Position numbers and translations under genes: made by a program | NCBI RefSeq assembly: GCF_001634625.1 | Contig: NZ_LRSE01000005.1 | Span: forward strand, 124,001 to 188,000 | Source: Croceicoccus bisphenolivorans | GTDB lineage: Bacteria > Pseudomonadota > Alphaproteobacteria > Sphingomonadales > Sphingomonadaceae | Reading direction: 5' to 3' | Length of the DNA stretch: 64,000 nt | Part shown: in pieces, positions 35,929-45,359 of the stretch | Layout of the letters: each line of letters starts with the position of its first letter | Position numbering within the stretch: the stretch's first letter is position 1 | Notes under the pieces: generated by a model | The model's database searches: none | The model's input: only the letters and a program-made list of their open reading frames with translations | What the model was told of the DNA's origin: nothing

Positions 35929-38900
35929 TGGCGGAAGAGGACATCATCGAACCTGCCGGTGAAGACGCGCCCGCGCCAGCGAAGCGCGACTGGGGCAAGT
36001 ACTGGCGCCGCCGCTTCGCCGCTTTCGTTCTGGGCATCATCCTGCTGGCAGGCGCTGGCGCGCTGCTGATCGATAGTCCGATCGGCCACCGCTTCATCGT
36101 GAACAGCCTTGCTTCCTATGCACCGGCATCGGGCCTGCGCATCAAGGTCGGGCGGATAGAGGGTTCGGTCCTGTCGCGCGCTACGCTGCGCGATGTCGAA
36201 TTCTATGACCCACAGGGAAAGTTCCTCACCGTGCCGGAGGCGGAGCTGGACTGGCGCCCGCTGCACTGGTTCACCAGCGGCCTTGACGTGCGTAAACTGG
36301 TCGCGCGGCGCGGGACATTGCTGCGCTTGCCGGAACTTGAGCCCGGCGATCCCGATGCGCCGCTGCTGCCCGATTTTCCCATTCGGGTGGACCGGTTCGA
36401 GCTTGACCGGCTGTACGTGGACGAGGCCGTGGCCGGTATCGGCCGCACGGTGAACCTGAAGGCGAGCGTCGATATCGCGAAGGGGCGGGCCAAGCTCAAC
36501 CTCGTCAGCGAACTGGGCGGCAAGGACGAGCTGTTCGTCAATCTCGACGCATCGGAAAGGAAGGACATCCTTGACCTGACATTCCGTTACAGCGCGCCGG
36601 CGGGCGGGCTGCTGGCGGGCATGGTCGGGGCAGAAGATGACATTTCCGCCCTGATCAGGGGTGACGGGACATGGCGTGACTGGAAAGGTGGCCTGCTTGT
36701 CACCAAGGGCGGCGAGAATTTTGCCGCGATGCGCCTGTCCAAACAGGGCGATGTCTATGGCGCGCTGGGGCAGGTGTTTCCCGGCGACGTGCTGACCGGC
36801 ATTCCCGCGCAGGCGGTGGGCGATGCGCTGTCGGTGAAGCTGACCACCACGTTCGACAGCAGCGTTTTCGACGGCAAGGCGATCCTTGTCGGGCGCGGTG
36901 CGTGGCTGGCGGCGGACGGGATCGTCGATCTGGCGGGCAACGAAGTGGACGGGCTGTCCCTGCGCACGCGGGTCACCGATCCGGGGCTGCTTGGTGTGGA
37001 AACCGACGGGCTGGTCGCGGATCTCGATCTGGACGGGCCGCTGGGCGAACTGGACATCAGCTACCATGTCAGGGCCGCGCGGATCGCTGCGGGAAGCGCC
37101 GCGATCGACGGTCTCGACGCGAAAGGAGAGGCAAGCTGGGACGGTGCGAAGCTCGTCCTGCCGCTTGGCGTGAAGGCGCAGCGGATCGATACCGGCGTGG
37201 CGTTGCTGGACCCGCGGCTTGCCGGAGCGGCACTGACCGGAACCGTCGTTTACGGCGCTGGCCGCGTACAGTCGCAGGATCTTGTCCTTGCCGCACCGGG
37301 GATCGATGCGCGAATGACGCTGGATGGCGACGTTTCGGCAGGGCGCTATGCGCTGAACGGGCCGGTTGCGATGCAGAACCTGCCGCTCGAAGGGCTGGGC
37401 AGTGCGAACGCCCGCGCCGATGTCAGCGCCGTGATCGGCGGGCCGCAGGGGTGGAGTGTGGATGCCCGCGTCGACGGAAAGATTGCGCGCGTGACGAATG
37501 CGACGCTCGCCAATATTGCCGGCCCCGCCATTGCGGTCACGGCGGATGTCCAAACGGCGGGCAATGCCCCCGTGCTCGTGCGCAGTGCGCGCGTTACTTC
37601 GCGCAACCTGCGGATGAACGTATCGGGCAGCCGCGCGCTTGACGGCACGGTAAAGCTGACCGGGCGGGGCGAGCAGGCGGACTATGGCCCCTTCACCGTC
37701 GACAGCACGATCGATGGCGCGGGGCCGCACGCGGTGCTCGTCTTTGCCAATCCCTATCCCGCCGCGGGCCTTGCCGACGTGCGCGTCGCCGTGGACCCGA
37801 CGGGCGACGGTTTCGCCATCGTGACGGAGGGTGACAGCACGCTTGGCCCCTTCGATGGCGAACTGTTCCTCGTCATGCCTGCAGATGGCCCGACCCGCAT
37901 CGATATAGAGCGGCTGACGATATCCGACACGCAGCTTGCGGGCACTCTCGAACTGCAGGACGGCGGCGCGGCCGGTTCGCTGGCGCTGACAGGCGGGGGC
38001 GTCGAAGGTAACATCGACCTGACGCCGACACCGGCGGGGCAGGGGATCGCGGCCGACGTCATCTTGCGCAACGCCCGTTTCGACGGGCCGACACCGATCA
38101 CCGTGCGCATCGGCCACCTCGTTGCCAACGGCACCCTTGGCGAAGGCGGCACGATAGAGGCTGCGGTCAATGCGCAGGGCATTTCACGTGGCAACCTTTT
38201 CATCGGGCGGCTTGCCGCCGAAGGGCAGATGAAGGACGGGGCGGGCAGCTTCAGCGCGCAGATTGCCGGCCGGCGCACGGCGCGCTTCAACCTTCGGCTG
38301 GTCGGCGATATCGCGCCCGATCGCATCTCCGTCGGCGCGCGCGGCCGCTATGCCGGTGAACGCATCGCCATGCCGCGCCGCGCGGTGCTGACGAAGGATG
38401 GCGACGACTGGGTGCTGCAACGCAGCCAGATCGGGTTTGCAGGCGGCGCGATACAGGCGGAGGGCCGCTATGGCGACGCCACGGCGATGACGGTGAAAGT
38501 GGCGAAGATGCCGCTGGAGGTTGCCGATCTCTTCATGCCGGATCTGGGGTTGGGCGGCACGGTTTCAGGCATTGTCGAATATGCCGATACGCCCGGCACG
38601 CTGGCGACGGGCAAGGCGACGCTGAAGTTCGACGATCTGACCCGTTCGGGCCTTGTCCTGACTTCGCGTCCGGTCGACATCGCGCTTGTGGCCGAACTGG
38701 GGGCGAGCGATCTGCAGGCCCGCGCCGTGTTCAAGGACGATGGCAAGAGCAACGGGCGGATGCAGGCGCGCATTTCCGGTCTGCCCGCGCGCGGCGCGCT
38801 GATCGACAGGCTGCGTGTCGGCGATCTTGATGGCCAGATGCGCTATGCCGGCCCTGCCGATGCGCTGTGGCGGCTTGCCGCGATAGAGGTGTTCGACCTG

Positions 38901-40115
38901 ACCGGCCCGATCGAGATCGCGGGCGACGTGCGCGGTACGCTGGACAACCCCGTCGTGCGCGGCACGATGAAGGCCAGCGACTTGCGCCTGCAATCGACGC
39001 TGACCGGCACCGACATTACCGGTCTGGATGCGCGGGGCAGTTTCGACGGATCGGTCCTGCGCATATCGCGCTTTGCCGGCACGGCGAAGAACGGCGGAAC
39101 CGTATCGGGCAGTGGGTCGATCGACCTGTCCGACATCGTCACCAGCGGTGTCGGCATGGATATCCGCATCGCCGCGCGCAATGCGCGATTGCTGGACCGC
39201 GACGACATGGCCGCGACGGTGACCGGCCCGCTGCGGGTGGTGGCGAAGAACAACGAAGGCACGCTGGCCGGGCGGCTCGATGTCGTCAGTGGACGGTGGA
39301 AGCTGGGCAATGCCGACGCGGTGGCGATGCTGCCCAATATCGCCAAGCGCGAGATCAATACCCCTGCCGACCGGGAGGAGCGTGCCGTCGCCAGCAAGCC
39401 GTGGCGCTATCTGATCGACGTGCAGGCGAACAACCGCTTCACCGTCACCGGTATGGGCCTCGACAGCGAATGGAGCGCCGATGTCCAGCTGCGCGGCAAT
39501 ACCGATGCGCCGCGCATCATCGGGGAAGCGAACCTCGTGCGCGGTGGTTACGAATTTGCGGGCAAGCGTTTCGAACTGACGCGCGGGCGTATCCGCTTTT
39601 CGGGCGAGAACCCGCCCGCGCCGCGTCTGGATGTGGTGGCAGAGGCCGACATCAGCGACATCAACGCGCGCATTTCCATCACCGGCACGGCCCTTGCGCC
39701 GCAGATCGCGTTCAGCTCGATCCCTGCCCTGCCCGAAGAGGAAGTGCTGTCGCGCCTGCTGTTCGGGGATTCCATCGCCAATATCTCCGCGCCCGAAGCA
39801 TTGCAGCTTGGCGCGGCGCTTGCCTCCATGCGAGGCGGCGGGGGCGGCGGGCTGGACCCGATCAACAAGCTGCGCGGTGCCATCGGGCTGGACCGGCTGC
39901 GCGTTGTCGGCGCGGACGAGGCACTGGGCCGTGGAACCAGTGTCGCGGTGGGCGAATACCTTGGCCGCGACCTCTATGTCGAACTCGTCACCGACGGGCA
40001 GGGCTATAGCGCGACCGAGCTGGAATACCGCGTGACTGCGTGGCTCTCGTTGCTGGCGACGGTTTCCTCGCTGGGCAACAACGCGTTGGAGGCGGAGATC
40101 AGCAAGGATTACTGA
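35928..40115 (+). CDS. tamB: translocation and assembly module protein TamB
   Basis: A 1395-residue AsmA-like giant anchored by one N-terminal membrane helix (FAAFVLGIILLAGAGALLI, about residues 29-47). The bulk is repetitive beta-sheet (short alternating hydrophobic strands with many Gly, Asp and Val), forming the long groove that spans the periplasm for lipid transport. The C-terminal DUF490/TamB domain is clear: ITGTALAPQIAFSSIPALPE then EEEVLSRLLFGDSIANIS-like sequence and ELVTDGQGYSATELEYRVT. The start overlaps the tamA stop (TGATG), so the two are co-translated. A strong terminator follows. Confidence 0.94.
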   Translation: MAEEDIIEPAGEDAPAPAKRDWGKYWRRRFAAFVLGIILLAGAGALLIDSPIGHRFIVNSLASYAPASGLRIKVGRIEGSVLSRATLRDVEFYDPQGKFLTVPEAELDWRPLHWFTSGLDVRKLVARRGTLLRLPELEPGDPDAPLLPDFPIRVDRFELDRLYVDEAVAGIGRTVNLKASVDIAKGRAKLNLVSELGGKDELFVNLDASERKDILDLTFRYSAPAGGLLAGMVGAEDDISALIRGDGTWRDWKGGLLVTKGGENFAAMRLSKQGDVYGALGQVFPGDVLTGIPAQAVGDALSVKLTTTFDSSVFDGKAILVGRGAWLAADGIVDLAGNEVDGLSLRTRVTDPGLLGVETDGLVADLDLDGPLGELDISYHVRAARIAAGSAAIDGLDAKGEASWDGAKLVLPLGVKAQRIDTGVALLDPRLAGAALTGTVVYGAGRVQSQDLVLAAPGIDARMTLDGDVSAGRYALNGPVAMQNLPLEGLGSANARADVSAVIGGPQGWSVDARVDGKIARVTNATLANIAGPAIAVTADVQTAGNAPVLVRSARVTSRNLRMNVSGSRALDGTVKLTGRGEQADYGPFTVDSTIDGAGPHAVLVFANPYPAAGLADVRVAVDPTGDGFAIVTEGDSTLGPFDGELFLVMPADGPTRIDIERLTISDTQLAGTLELQDGGAAGSLALTGGGVEGNIDLTPTPAGQGIAADVILRNARFDGPTPITVRIGHLVANGTLGEGGTIEAAVNAQGISRGNLFIGRLAAEGQMKDGAGSFSAQIAGRRTARFNLRLVGDIAPDRISVGARGRYAGERIAMPRRAVLTKDGDDWVLQRSQIGFAGGAIQAEGRYGDATAMTVKVAKMPLEVADLFMPDLGLGGTVSGIVEYADTPGTLATGKATLKFDDLTRSGLVLTSRPVDIALVAELGASDLQARAVFKDDGKSNGRMQARISGLPARGALIDRLRVGDLDGQMRYAGPADALWRLAAIEVFDLTGPIEIAGDVRGTLDNPVVRGTMKASDLRLQSTLTGTDITGLDARGSFDGSVLRISRFAGTAKNGGTVSGSGSIDLSDIVTSGVGMDIRIAARNARLLDRDDMAATVTGPLRVVAKNNEGTLAGRLDVVSGRWKLGNADAVAMLPNIAKREINTPADREERAVASKPWRYLIDVQANNRFTVTGMGLDSEWSADVQLRGNTDAPRIIGEANLVRGGYEFAGKRFELTRGRIRFSGENPPAPRLDVVAEADISDINARISITGTALAPQIAFSSIPALPEEEVLSRLLFGDSIANISAPEALQLGAALASMRGGGGGGLDPINKLRGAIGLDRLRVVGADEALGRGTSVAVGEYLGRDLYVELVTDGQGYSATELEYRVTAWLSLLATVSSLGNNALEAEISKDY

Positions 40116-40118
40116 TGC

Positions 40119-40152
40119 GAAAACGCCGGCCAATTGCTGGCCGGCGTTTCGT
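40119..40152. terminator. bidirectional terminator between tamB and the fasciclin gene
   Basis: A perfect 12-bp stem (AAACGCCGGCCA, 40121-40132, with 40138-40149) closes a 5-base loop between two convergent genes. Confidence 0.85.
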
Positions 40153-40179
40153 GTTGCGTTGCGCTGGAATGCGCGGGTG

Positions 40180-40734
40180 TCAGGGTTTGCGCAAGACCGC
40201 GTCGATCGGCATGGCCGCGCCGTTCGTGGCCAGCACCGGCTGAGCCGAAACGTGCGCGCTGTTACCGTCCTCTCCGGTTACGGTAAGCGTTTCGCCTTCC
40301 ATGCTGAACGTGACGGTCGTGTCGCCCATCGTCGTCATTTCGACAGGGCCGCCGCTTGCCTCGATCGCCTTGGCGATGTCGCTTTCGCTGAAGGCGCCGG
40401 GCAGGACATGATCGCGCAGCACTTCGGCCAGCAGCGCCCGGTTCTCCGGATCGGCCAGCTTCTGATCCGCAATGGCGGCAAAGGCATCGTCGGTCGGCGC
40501 CAGCAGGGTATAGCTGGCGCTGCCGTCAAAGACTTGCGCAAGGCCGGTATCGTTCAGTGCGGAACTGACGGTGGAAAGCGATCCGGCATCGGCCAGTTCG
40601 CTGGCCAGCGTGTCGTTGCTGACCGTTTCGCCGGTCGCGGCCTCTTCGCTGCCGGAGCAGGCCGCCAGCGGCAGTGCGAAGGCGAGCGAGGCGGCCAGCA
40701 TCAGCGAGCCGCGTTTGTTCGCGAGGTTCGTCAT
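40180..40734 (-). CDS. fasciclin-domain lipoprotein
   Basis: A 184-residue lipoprotein with lipobox LAAC (about residues 23-26) and one fasciclin (FAS1) domain: TVSSALNDTGLAQVF, YTLLAPTDDAFAAI (the H1 motif), NRALLAEVLRDHVLPG (YH-like region), then TVTFSMEGETLTV. FAS1 domains mediate adhesion or matrix interactions. The start is set by GGGACG 6 bases upstream. It lies 14 bases after the Asn/Gly-rich gene and is probably in the same operon, and so under the same stress promoter. Confidence 0.87.
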   Translation of the reverse strand: MTNLANKRGSLMLAASLAFALPLAACSGSEEAATGETVSNDTLASELADAGSLSTVSSALNDTGLAQVFDGSASYTLLAPTDDAFAAIADQKLADPENRALLAEVLRDHVLPGAFSESDIAKAIEASGGPVEMTTMGDTTVTFSMEGETLTVTGEDGNSAHVSAQPVLATNGAAMPIDAVLRKP

Positions 40735-40748
40735 TATCGTCCCTTTCA

Positions 40749-41786
40749 TCACAGCAGCAGTTCGATCGCGGCAGCAACCAGCTGCGTCGTCGGGTCGACC
40801 TGATAGACGTAGCCGTCGCTGTAGCGGTAATAGGCGTCCGGCCCGTCGACGTAGCGGTCGCGATAGCCGTAAGGCACGTTATAGACGCTGTAGCCCATCG
40901 GCATCGGCTGGCCGACCGTGATCGTGTCGCCGGTCAGCAGCGCGGCGATAGACGTGATCGCCGCAGTGTCGGGATCGACGCGGTAAAGCACGTTGTCGGC
41001 ATAGCGGTAGCTGCCCGCCGGGCCGAGGCCGTAGTAGCTCTCGTAATAGCCGGGCACCGGCTCGTAATCGTACCACGACGGCCAGACGTTGCCGGCCGAA
41101 AGCGCACCGCCCAGCAGTGGATAGTAGCCGAGAATGGCCCCCGCCGGAGACAGGCGGACGAGATTGTTGTCGTAATAGCGATAGCGCCCGTCGATCAGGC
41201 CGGGCAGGCCCCACCAGCTGCTGCGGTCATAACCGTAGTAGTCCCGCTTCACGAGGCCGGGCGGGTTGCAGCCGTTCTGCTTCTTGGCAAGGCCCGGAGG
41301 GCAGCCATCGATCAGCCCGTAATCGCGAGCGCGCGAATCGCGGCTGTCATAACGGAACAGGTTCACGACATCGCGGCCATCGCGCATGTTGCCGTTCGCC
41401 TTGCCCGAATTGCCGGGGCTCATGTCGCGCACTTTCACGACATCGGCCCTGTTGCCGTTGCCGTTTCCATTGCCGGTCGCTTTCATCGGCTTGGCATTGC
41501 CATTGCCGCGATTGTCGGACCCGCGATTATCGGACTTGGCGTTGCCGTTGTTCTGGGCAACCTTGGCATTGCCGTTTCCGTTACCATTGCCGCGCATGGC
41601 ATTGCCGTTGCCGCCGCCGTTACCGCGATCGGCATTCTTGGCTCCATTGCCGCCGCCCTGGCTGGAAGAGGCAGCGGCATTGCCGTTACCCTTTCCGTTG
41701 CCGTTCCCATTGCCATTTCCGGGTTGGGCGTAGGCACCGCCCGCGGCCAGCGCAATGGCCGCAACGCCCATAACAATATTGCGCAT
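40749..41786 (-). CDS. secreted Asn/Gly-repeat protein
   Basis: A 345-residue exported protein. A signal peptide ends near GGAYAQP (residue 21). Residues of about 22-125 are low complexity, dominated by NG and GN dipeptides with Lys and Ala. The rest holds a Tyr/Pro/Gly-rich part with CPPGLAKKQNGCNPPGLVK (two Cys flanking PPGLxK repeats) and YYRYSDGYVYQVDP near the C-terminus, akin to RcnB-like periplasmic proteins. The function is not known. AAAGGAG supports the ATG at 41786. A consensus EcfG promoter ends about 22 bases upstream, so it is probably part of the general stress response. Confidence 0.82.
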   Translation of the reverse strand: MRNIVMGVAAIALAAGGAYAQPGNGNGNGNGKGNGNAAASSSQGGGNGAKNADRGNGGGNGNAMRGNGNGNGNAKVAQNNGNAKSDNRGSDNRGNGNAKPMKATGNGNGNGNRADVVKVRDMSPGNSGKANGNMRDGRDVVNLFRYDSRDSRARDYGLIDGCPPGLAKKQNGCNPPGLVKRDYYGYDRSSWWGLPGLIDGRYRYYDNNLVRLSPAGAILGYYPLLGGALSAGNVWPSWYDYEPVPGYYESYYGLGPAGSYRYADNVLYRVDPDTAAITSIAALLTGDTITVGQPMPMGYSVYNVPYGYRDRYVDGPDAYYRYSDGYVYQVDPTTQLVAAAIELLL

Positions 41787-41807
41787 CTCGATTCTCCTTT
41801 TGCGCTC

Positions 41808-41832
41808 AACGGCAAAGGCGGCGCTACGTTCC
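41808..41832 (-). promoter_or_regulatory. consensus EcfG general-stress promoter
   Basis: On the minus strand GGAAC (41832-41828) is followed after exactly 16 bases by CGTT (41811-41808). This matches the alphaproteobacterial EcfG pattern GGAAC-N16-CGTT. The start site would fall just ahead of the AAAGGAG of the Asn/Gly-rich gene. Match seen; use inferred. Confidence 0.65.
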
Positions 41833-41930
41833 GTAATGGCGACAGATCGGATCAGGCGCAGCGACAGGCGGAGCAATCGGCAAGACTGTCCGGTCTCGCT
41901 GAACGGGCGGTTTAGGTCGGGTTCAGGCGA

Positions 41931-43058
41931 TCAGGAAATGGTGCCGGTCAGGTCGAACGTCACGATGCCTCGCGCCTTGCGATTGCGGCGCTTCCATCGG
42001 TCATGCGCCAGCGAATGGTGCGCATCGCGGTGCCCGTCGGCCCAGTGTTCGTTGATGGTATAGCGGGAGAATTCGTAGTCTTTCGAATGGCTCTCGTTCA
42101 GCTCGCCGCGATTGATGAGATGCATGATCGAAACGCCACCGTGCGAAGGCAGGTCGGCCAGCATCCGGACGTCGGGATCGTCCTTCATTTCGTCCGGTAG
42201 TTTTTCGCAGATCCGCTTCGCCGCATCGCGCAGCTTCTCCATCTGCTTGTTGAGATCGGTGTTGAGGCGCGTGCGGCTGGAATAGCGGATGTCCTTTTCC
42301 CGTTGCAGCGCATCAGGAAGGGTCAGCGGCATGCGTCCGCGCGCGCTGAACAGGTCGACCTGGAATATGGTCAACCCGCCATCGGGGCTGGTGTCGAGCA
42401 CGTATTGCAGCGGCGTGTTGGAAACGAGCCCGCCGTCCCAATATGGCTCCCCGTCGATGAACACGGGCGGAAAGCCGGGCGGCAGCGCGCCGCTGGCCAT
42501 GATATGCTCCGGCCCGATCGTGCGTTCGCGGCTGTCGAAATAGACGAAGTTGCCGGACAGGACGTTTACCGCGCCGACACTCAGCCGCACGCCGCGCCTG
42601 TCGTTGATCAGGTCGAAATCGACGAGGTCGAGCAGCGTCTGGCGTAAAGGCGCCGTGTCGTAGAAGCTGATCGCGGCGGGATCGTCGGGCCAGAAGATCC
42701 CCGGCGGGATCAGGCGCGGTTCGAAGAAACCCGGAATGCCGACCGCCGCGACAAGCGCCGCCGACATCTCGTTGAACCAGCGCCTCGGCTCGCCCTCCCG
42801 CGTGGGGGACGGGATGGTCAGGCGCGATGAAGCCAGATCCCAGAAGGCGCGCAGGCGTTCGATGCGGCGTTCGGGCGGGTTGCCGGCGATGATCGCGGCG
42901 TTGATCGCGCCGATCGATATACCCGCCACCCAGCCGGGGGCTGTGCCTTCTTCCGCCAGCGCCTCGTAAACACCGGCCTGATAGGAACCGAGCGCGCCAC
43001 CGCCCTGCAGGACAAGGACGGTGCTTTCATCCGCGGGCAGGGGCTTGCCGGTCGCCAT
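41931..43058 (-). CDS. patatin-like phospholipase with DUF3734-type C-terminus
   Basis: A 375-residue patatin-family acyl hydrolase. Seen: the oxyanion loop VLVLQGGGALGSYQAGVYEAL, the nucleophile elbow WVAGISIGAINAAI (GxSxG) and the catalytic Asp in PYWDGGLVSNTPL. The C-terminal region (DVRMLADLPSHGGVSIMHLINRG, with YEFSRYTINEHW) is that of DUF3734 patatins, which in alphaproteobacteria often sit with polyhydroxybutyrate metabolism. No signal peptide. The start is ATG 43058 (GTG one codon earlier). A PhaR-like operator precedes it. Confidence 0.88.
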   Translation of the reverse strand: MATGKPLPADESTVLVLQGGGALGSYQAGVYEALAEEGTAPGWVAGISIGAINAAIIAGNPPERRIERLRAFWDLASSRLTIPSPTREGEPRRWFNEMSAALVAAVGIPGFFEPRLIPPGIFWPDDPAAISFYDTAPLRQTLLDLVDFDLINDRRGVRLSVGAVNVLSGNFVYFDSRERTIGPEHIMASGALPPGFPPVFIDGEPYWDGGLVSNTPLQYVLDTSPDGGLTIFQVDLFSARGRMPLTLPDALQREKDIRYSSRTRLNTDLNKQMEKLRDAAKRICEKLPDEMKDDPDVRMLADLPSHGGVSIMHLINRGELNESHSKDYEFSRYTINEHWADGHRDAHHSLAHDRWKRRNRKARGIVTFDLTGTIS

Positions 43059-43079
43059 CACCGCAATATGGCCCGTTTA

Positions 43080-43094
43080 TGTTGCAATGCAACA
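43080..43094. promoter_or_regulatory. PhaR-like operator before the patatin gene
   Basis: TGTTGCAATGCAACA is a perfect 15-bp palindrome 22 bases upstream of the start. It fits the TTGC-N3-GCAA form of operators described for PHA-linked PhaR repressors (CTGC-N3-GCAG type). Symmetry seen; regulator inferred. Confidence 0.45.
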
Positions 43095-43117
43095 ACGTCA
43101 TGATCGTAAGGGCCATG

Positions 43118-43150
43118 AAAAAGGGCGCCCGGTTTCCCGGACGCCCCTTT
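43118..43150. terminator. terminator after glnA
   Basis: On the minus strand an imperfect stem of about 13 bp with a GAAA loop is followed by T5. The left side of the + strand copy has A5, so it may also act rightward. Confidence 0.8.
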
Positions 43151-43173
43151 CGTATCTGGACTGACCCGGGGGA

Positions 43174-44583
43174 TCAGGACGAGTAGTACATGTCGTACTC
43201 GACCGGGCTCGGCGTCTGTTCGAAGCGATAGACTTCTTCCCACTTCAGTTCGATGTAGGCGTCGATCTGGTCCTTGGTGAACACGCCGCCTTCCAGCAGG
43301 TAGTCGTGGTCCGCGGTCAGTGATTCCAGAGCCTCACGCAGCGAGCCGCAGACGGTGGGAACTTCGGCGAGCTCTTCCGGCGGAAGGTCGTAGAGGTTCT
43401 TGTCCATCGCGTCGCCGGGGTGGATCTTGTTCTTGATCCCGTCGATACCGGCCATCAGCAGCGCTGCCGCGGCGAGGTACGGGTTTGCCAGCGGATCGGG
43501 GAAGCGGAATTCGACGCGCTTCGCCTTTTCGCCGGCACCGTACGGAATGCGGCACGATGCCGAACGGTTGCGGGCCGAGTAGGCCAGCAGGACCGGCGCT
43601 TCGAAGCCGGGGACGAGGCGCTTGTAGCTGTTCGTCGTCGGGTTCGAGAAAGCGTTGATCGACTTGGCGTGCTTGATGACACCGCCGATGTAGTAAAGGC
43701 AGGTGTCCGACAGGCCGGCATAGCCGTTGCCCGCGAACGTGTTCTTGCCCTTGTTCCAGATCGACATGTGCGTGTGCATGCCCGAACCGTTGTCCATGCG
43801 GATCGGCTTCGGCATGAAGGTCGCGGTCTTGCCATAGGCCTGGGCGACCATCTGCACGACGTACTTGTAGATCTGCACGCGGTCGGCCGTGGTGGTCAGC
43901 GTGCCGAAGGTGATGCCAAGTTCGTGCTGGGCAGCGGCCACTTCGTGGTGGTGCTTGTCCATCGGCAGGCCCATTTCGACCAGCGTCGAGACCATTTCGC
44001 CGCGGATGTCCATGCAGCTGTCGACCGGCGGAACGGGGAAGTAGCCGCCCTTGGCGCGCGGACGGTGACCGAGGTTGCCGCCTTCGTATTCCTTGTTCGT
44101 GTTGCCGGGCAGTTCGATGTCGTCGATGCGGAAGCCCGAACCGTCGTAGCCGTCGTAGAACTTCACGTCGTCGAACATGAAGAATTCCGGTTCCGGGCCG
44201 ACATAGACGGTGTCGCCAAGGCCGGTCGTCTTCAGGTATTCCTCTGCGCGCTTCGCGGTCGAACGCGGATCGCGCGAGTAGAGTTCCCCGGTCGACGGTT
44301 CGACGATGTCGCAGAACAGGACCATCATCGGCGTTGCCGAGAACGGATCGATGTAGGCCGCGTCAAGGTCGGGCTTCAGGATCATGTCCGATTCGTTGAT
44401 GGCCTTCCAGCCTTCGATCGACGAACCGTCGAACATCAGGCCCTGCTCCAGCTCGTCCTCGCCAAGCGGGGCGGCGAGCATCTGGAGGTGCTGCCACTTG
44501 CCCTTGGGGTCCGTGAAGCGGAGATCGACCCATTCGATCTCTTCGTCCTTGATCCTTTTGAGGATGTCCTTTGCAGAGGCCAT
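43174..44583 (-). CDS. glnA: glutamine synthetase type I
   Basis: A 469-residue GSI, which makes glutamine from glutamate and ammonia as a dodecamer. Seen: the N-terminal beta-grasp [32 protein letters not shown], the ATP/metal signature [33 protein letters not shown] and the adenylylation loop [12 protein letters not shown] with Tyr near 397. So it is of the reversibly adenylylated subclass, matching the PII gene next door. The start MASAKD has AAGGG 6 bases upstream. A GC hairpin (44608-44623) lies between glnB and glnA. Confidence 0.97.
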   Translation of the reverse strand: MASAKDILKRIKDEEIEWVDLRFTDPKGKWQHLQMLAAPLGEDELEQGLMFDGSSIEGWKAINESDMILKPDLDAAYIDPFSATPMMVLFCDIVEPSTGELYSRDPRSTAKRAEEYLKTTGLGDTVYVGPEPEFFMFDDVKFYDGYDGSGFRIDDIELPGNTNKEYEGGNLGHRPRAKGGYFPVPPVDSCMDIRGEMVSTLVEMGLPMDKHHHEVAAAQHELGITFGTLTTTADRVQIYKYVVQMVAQAYGKTATFMPKPIRMDNGSGMHTHMSIWNKGKNTFAGNGYAGLSDTCLYYIGGVIKHAKSINAFSNPTTNSYKRLVPGFEAPVLLAYSARNRSASCRIPYGAGEKAKRVEFRFPDPLANPYLAAAALLMAGIDGIKNKIHPGDAMDKNLYDLPPEELAEVPTVCGSLREALESLTADHDYLLEGGVFTKDQIDAYIELKWEEVYRFEQTPSPVEYDMYYSS

Positions 44584-44607
44584 TTTCATCCCTTTCGACT
44601 TGATGTT

Positions 44608-44623
44608 CCCGGCCCGTGCCGGG
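44608..44623 (-). promoter_or_regulatory. glnB-glnA intercistronic hairpin
   Basis: CCCGGC and GCCGGG enclose a 4-base loop, 25-40 bases upstream of the glnA start. It may set the relative expression of the two genes or be a processing site. It has no T tract. Confidence 0.4.
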
Positions 44624-44668
44624 GGATGGCAATGTGAATGGGGGCGGGAACCCGTCCCCGAAGATGGT

Positions 44669-45031
<363 letters not shown>

Positions 45032-45064
45032 TTACGTTCGGCCAGTTACGTTCCGGCATTGTCA

Positions 45065-45095
45065 TCATGCCGGGACCCTGTCCTTCCCGGCATGA
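45065..45095. repeat. REP-like inverted repeat upstream of glnB
   Basis: TCATGCCGGGA (45065-45075) and TCCCGGCATGA (45085-45095) form a perfect 11-bp stem with a 9-base loop, the classic form of dispersed REP palindromes. Confidence 0.6.
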
Positions 45096-45116
45096 GCGGC
45101 GGCACCCTTTCGCAGG

Positions 45117-45136
45117 TGGATGCAACCGCGCATCCA
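45117..45136. promoter_or_regulatory. candidate operator upstream of glnB
   Basis: TGGATGC-N6-GCATCCA is a perfect inverted repeat about 110 bases upstream of glnB, spaced like a dimer-binding site. It could be an NtrC-like site, but the match to known NtrC boxes is partial. Confidence 0.35.
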
Positions 45137-45192
45137 TGCCCGAAACAAGAATCGTGCCATCTCTTGCGTGCGATGCAACCTAGGACATGGAA

Positions 45193-45221
45193 CCGGCCCG
45201 CGAAAGGGGTTTGCGGGCCGG
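45193..45221. terminator. GC-rich hairpin between argC and glnB
   Basis: CCGGCCCGC pairs with GCGGGCCGG around an 11-base loop. T5 follows ten bases later on the + strand only; for the leftward argC transcript it would be a T-less terminator or stabiliser. Confidence 0.4.
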
Positions 45222-45359
45222 GGGAGACGTTTTTGCTGCGCGATTTGCCGCAATTGCGAAACGATTGGACCGTACTGGAATCCGATCGGGCAACTTTTGC
45301 CTAAAATAGAGGCGGTGCCTAATTTTCAGGCAGTAAATCGGCCCGGCGAAACTGGACAG

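Noticed and set aside
35916-38117. 733-codon minus-strand frame over tamB
   Set aside because: Shadow of tamB; Arg/His/Gln-rich low-information translation.
45099-45115. Possible sigma-54 promoter before glnB (GGCACCCTTTCGC)
   Set aside because: The GG and GC elements are one base too close for a sigma-54 site.
45065-45253. Small frame upstream of glnB
   Set aside because: It is made of the translated REP-like palindrome and hairpin; no sign of coding selection.
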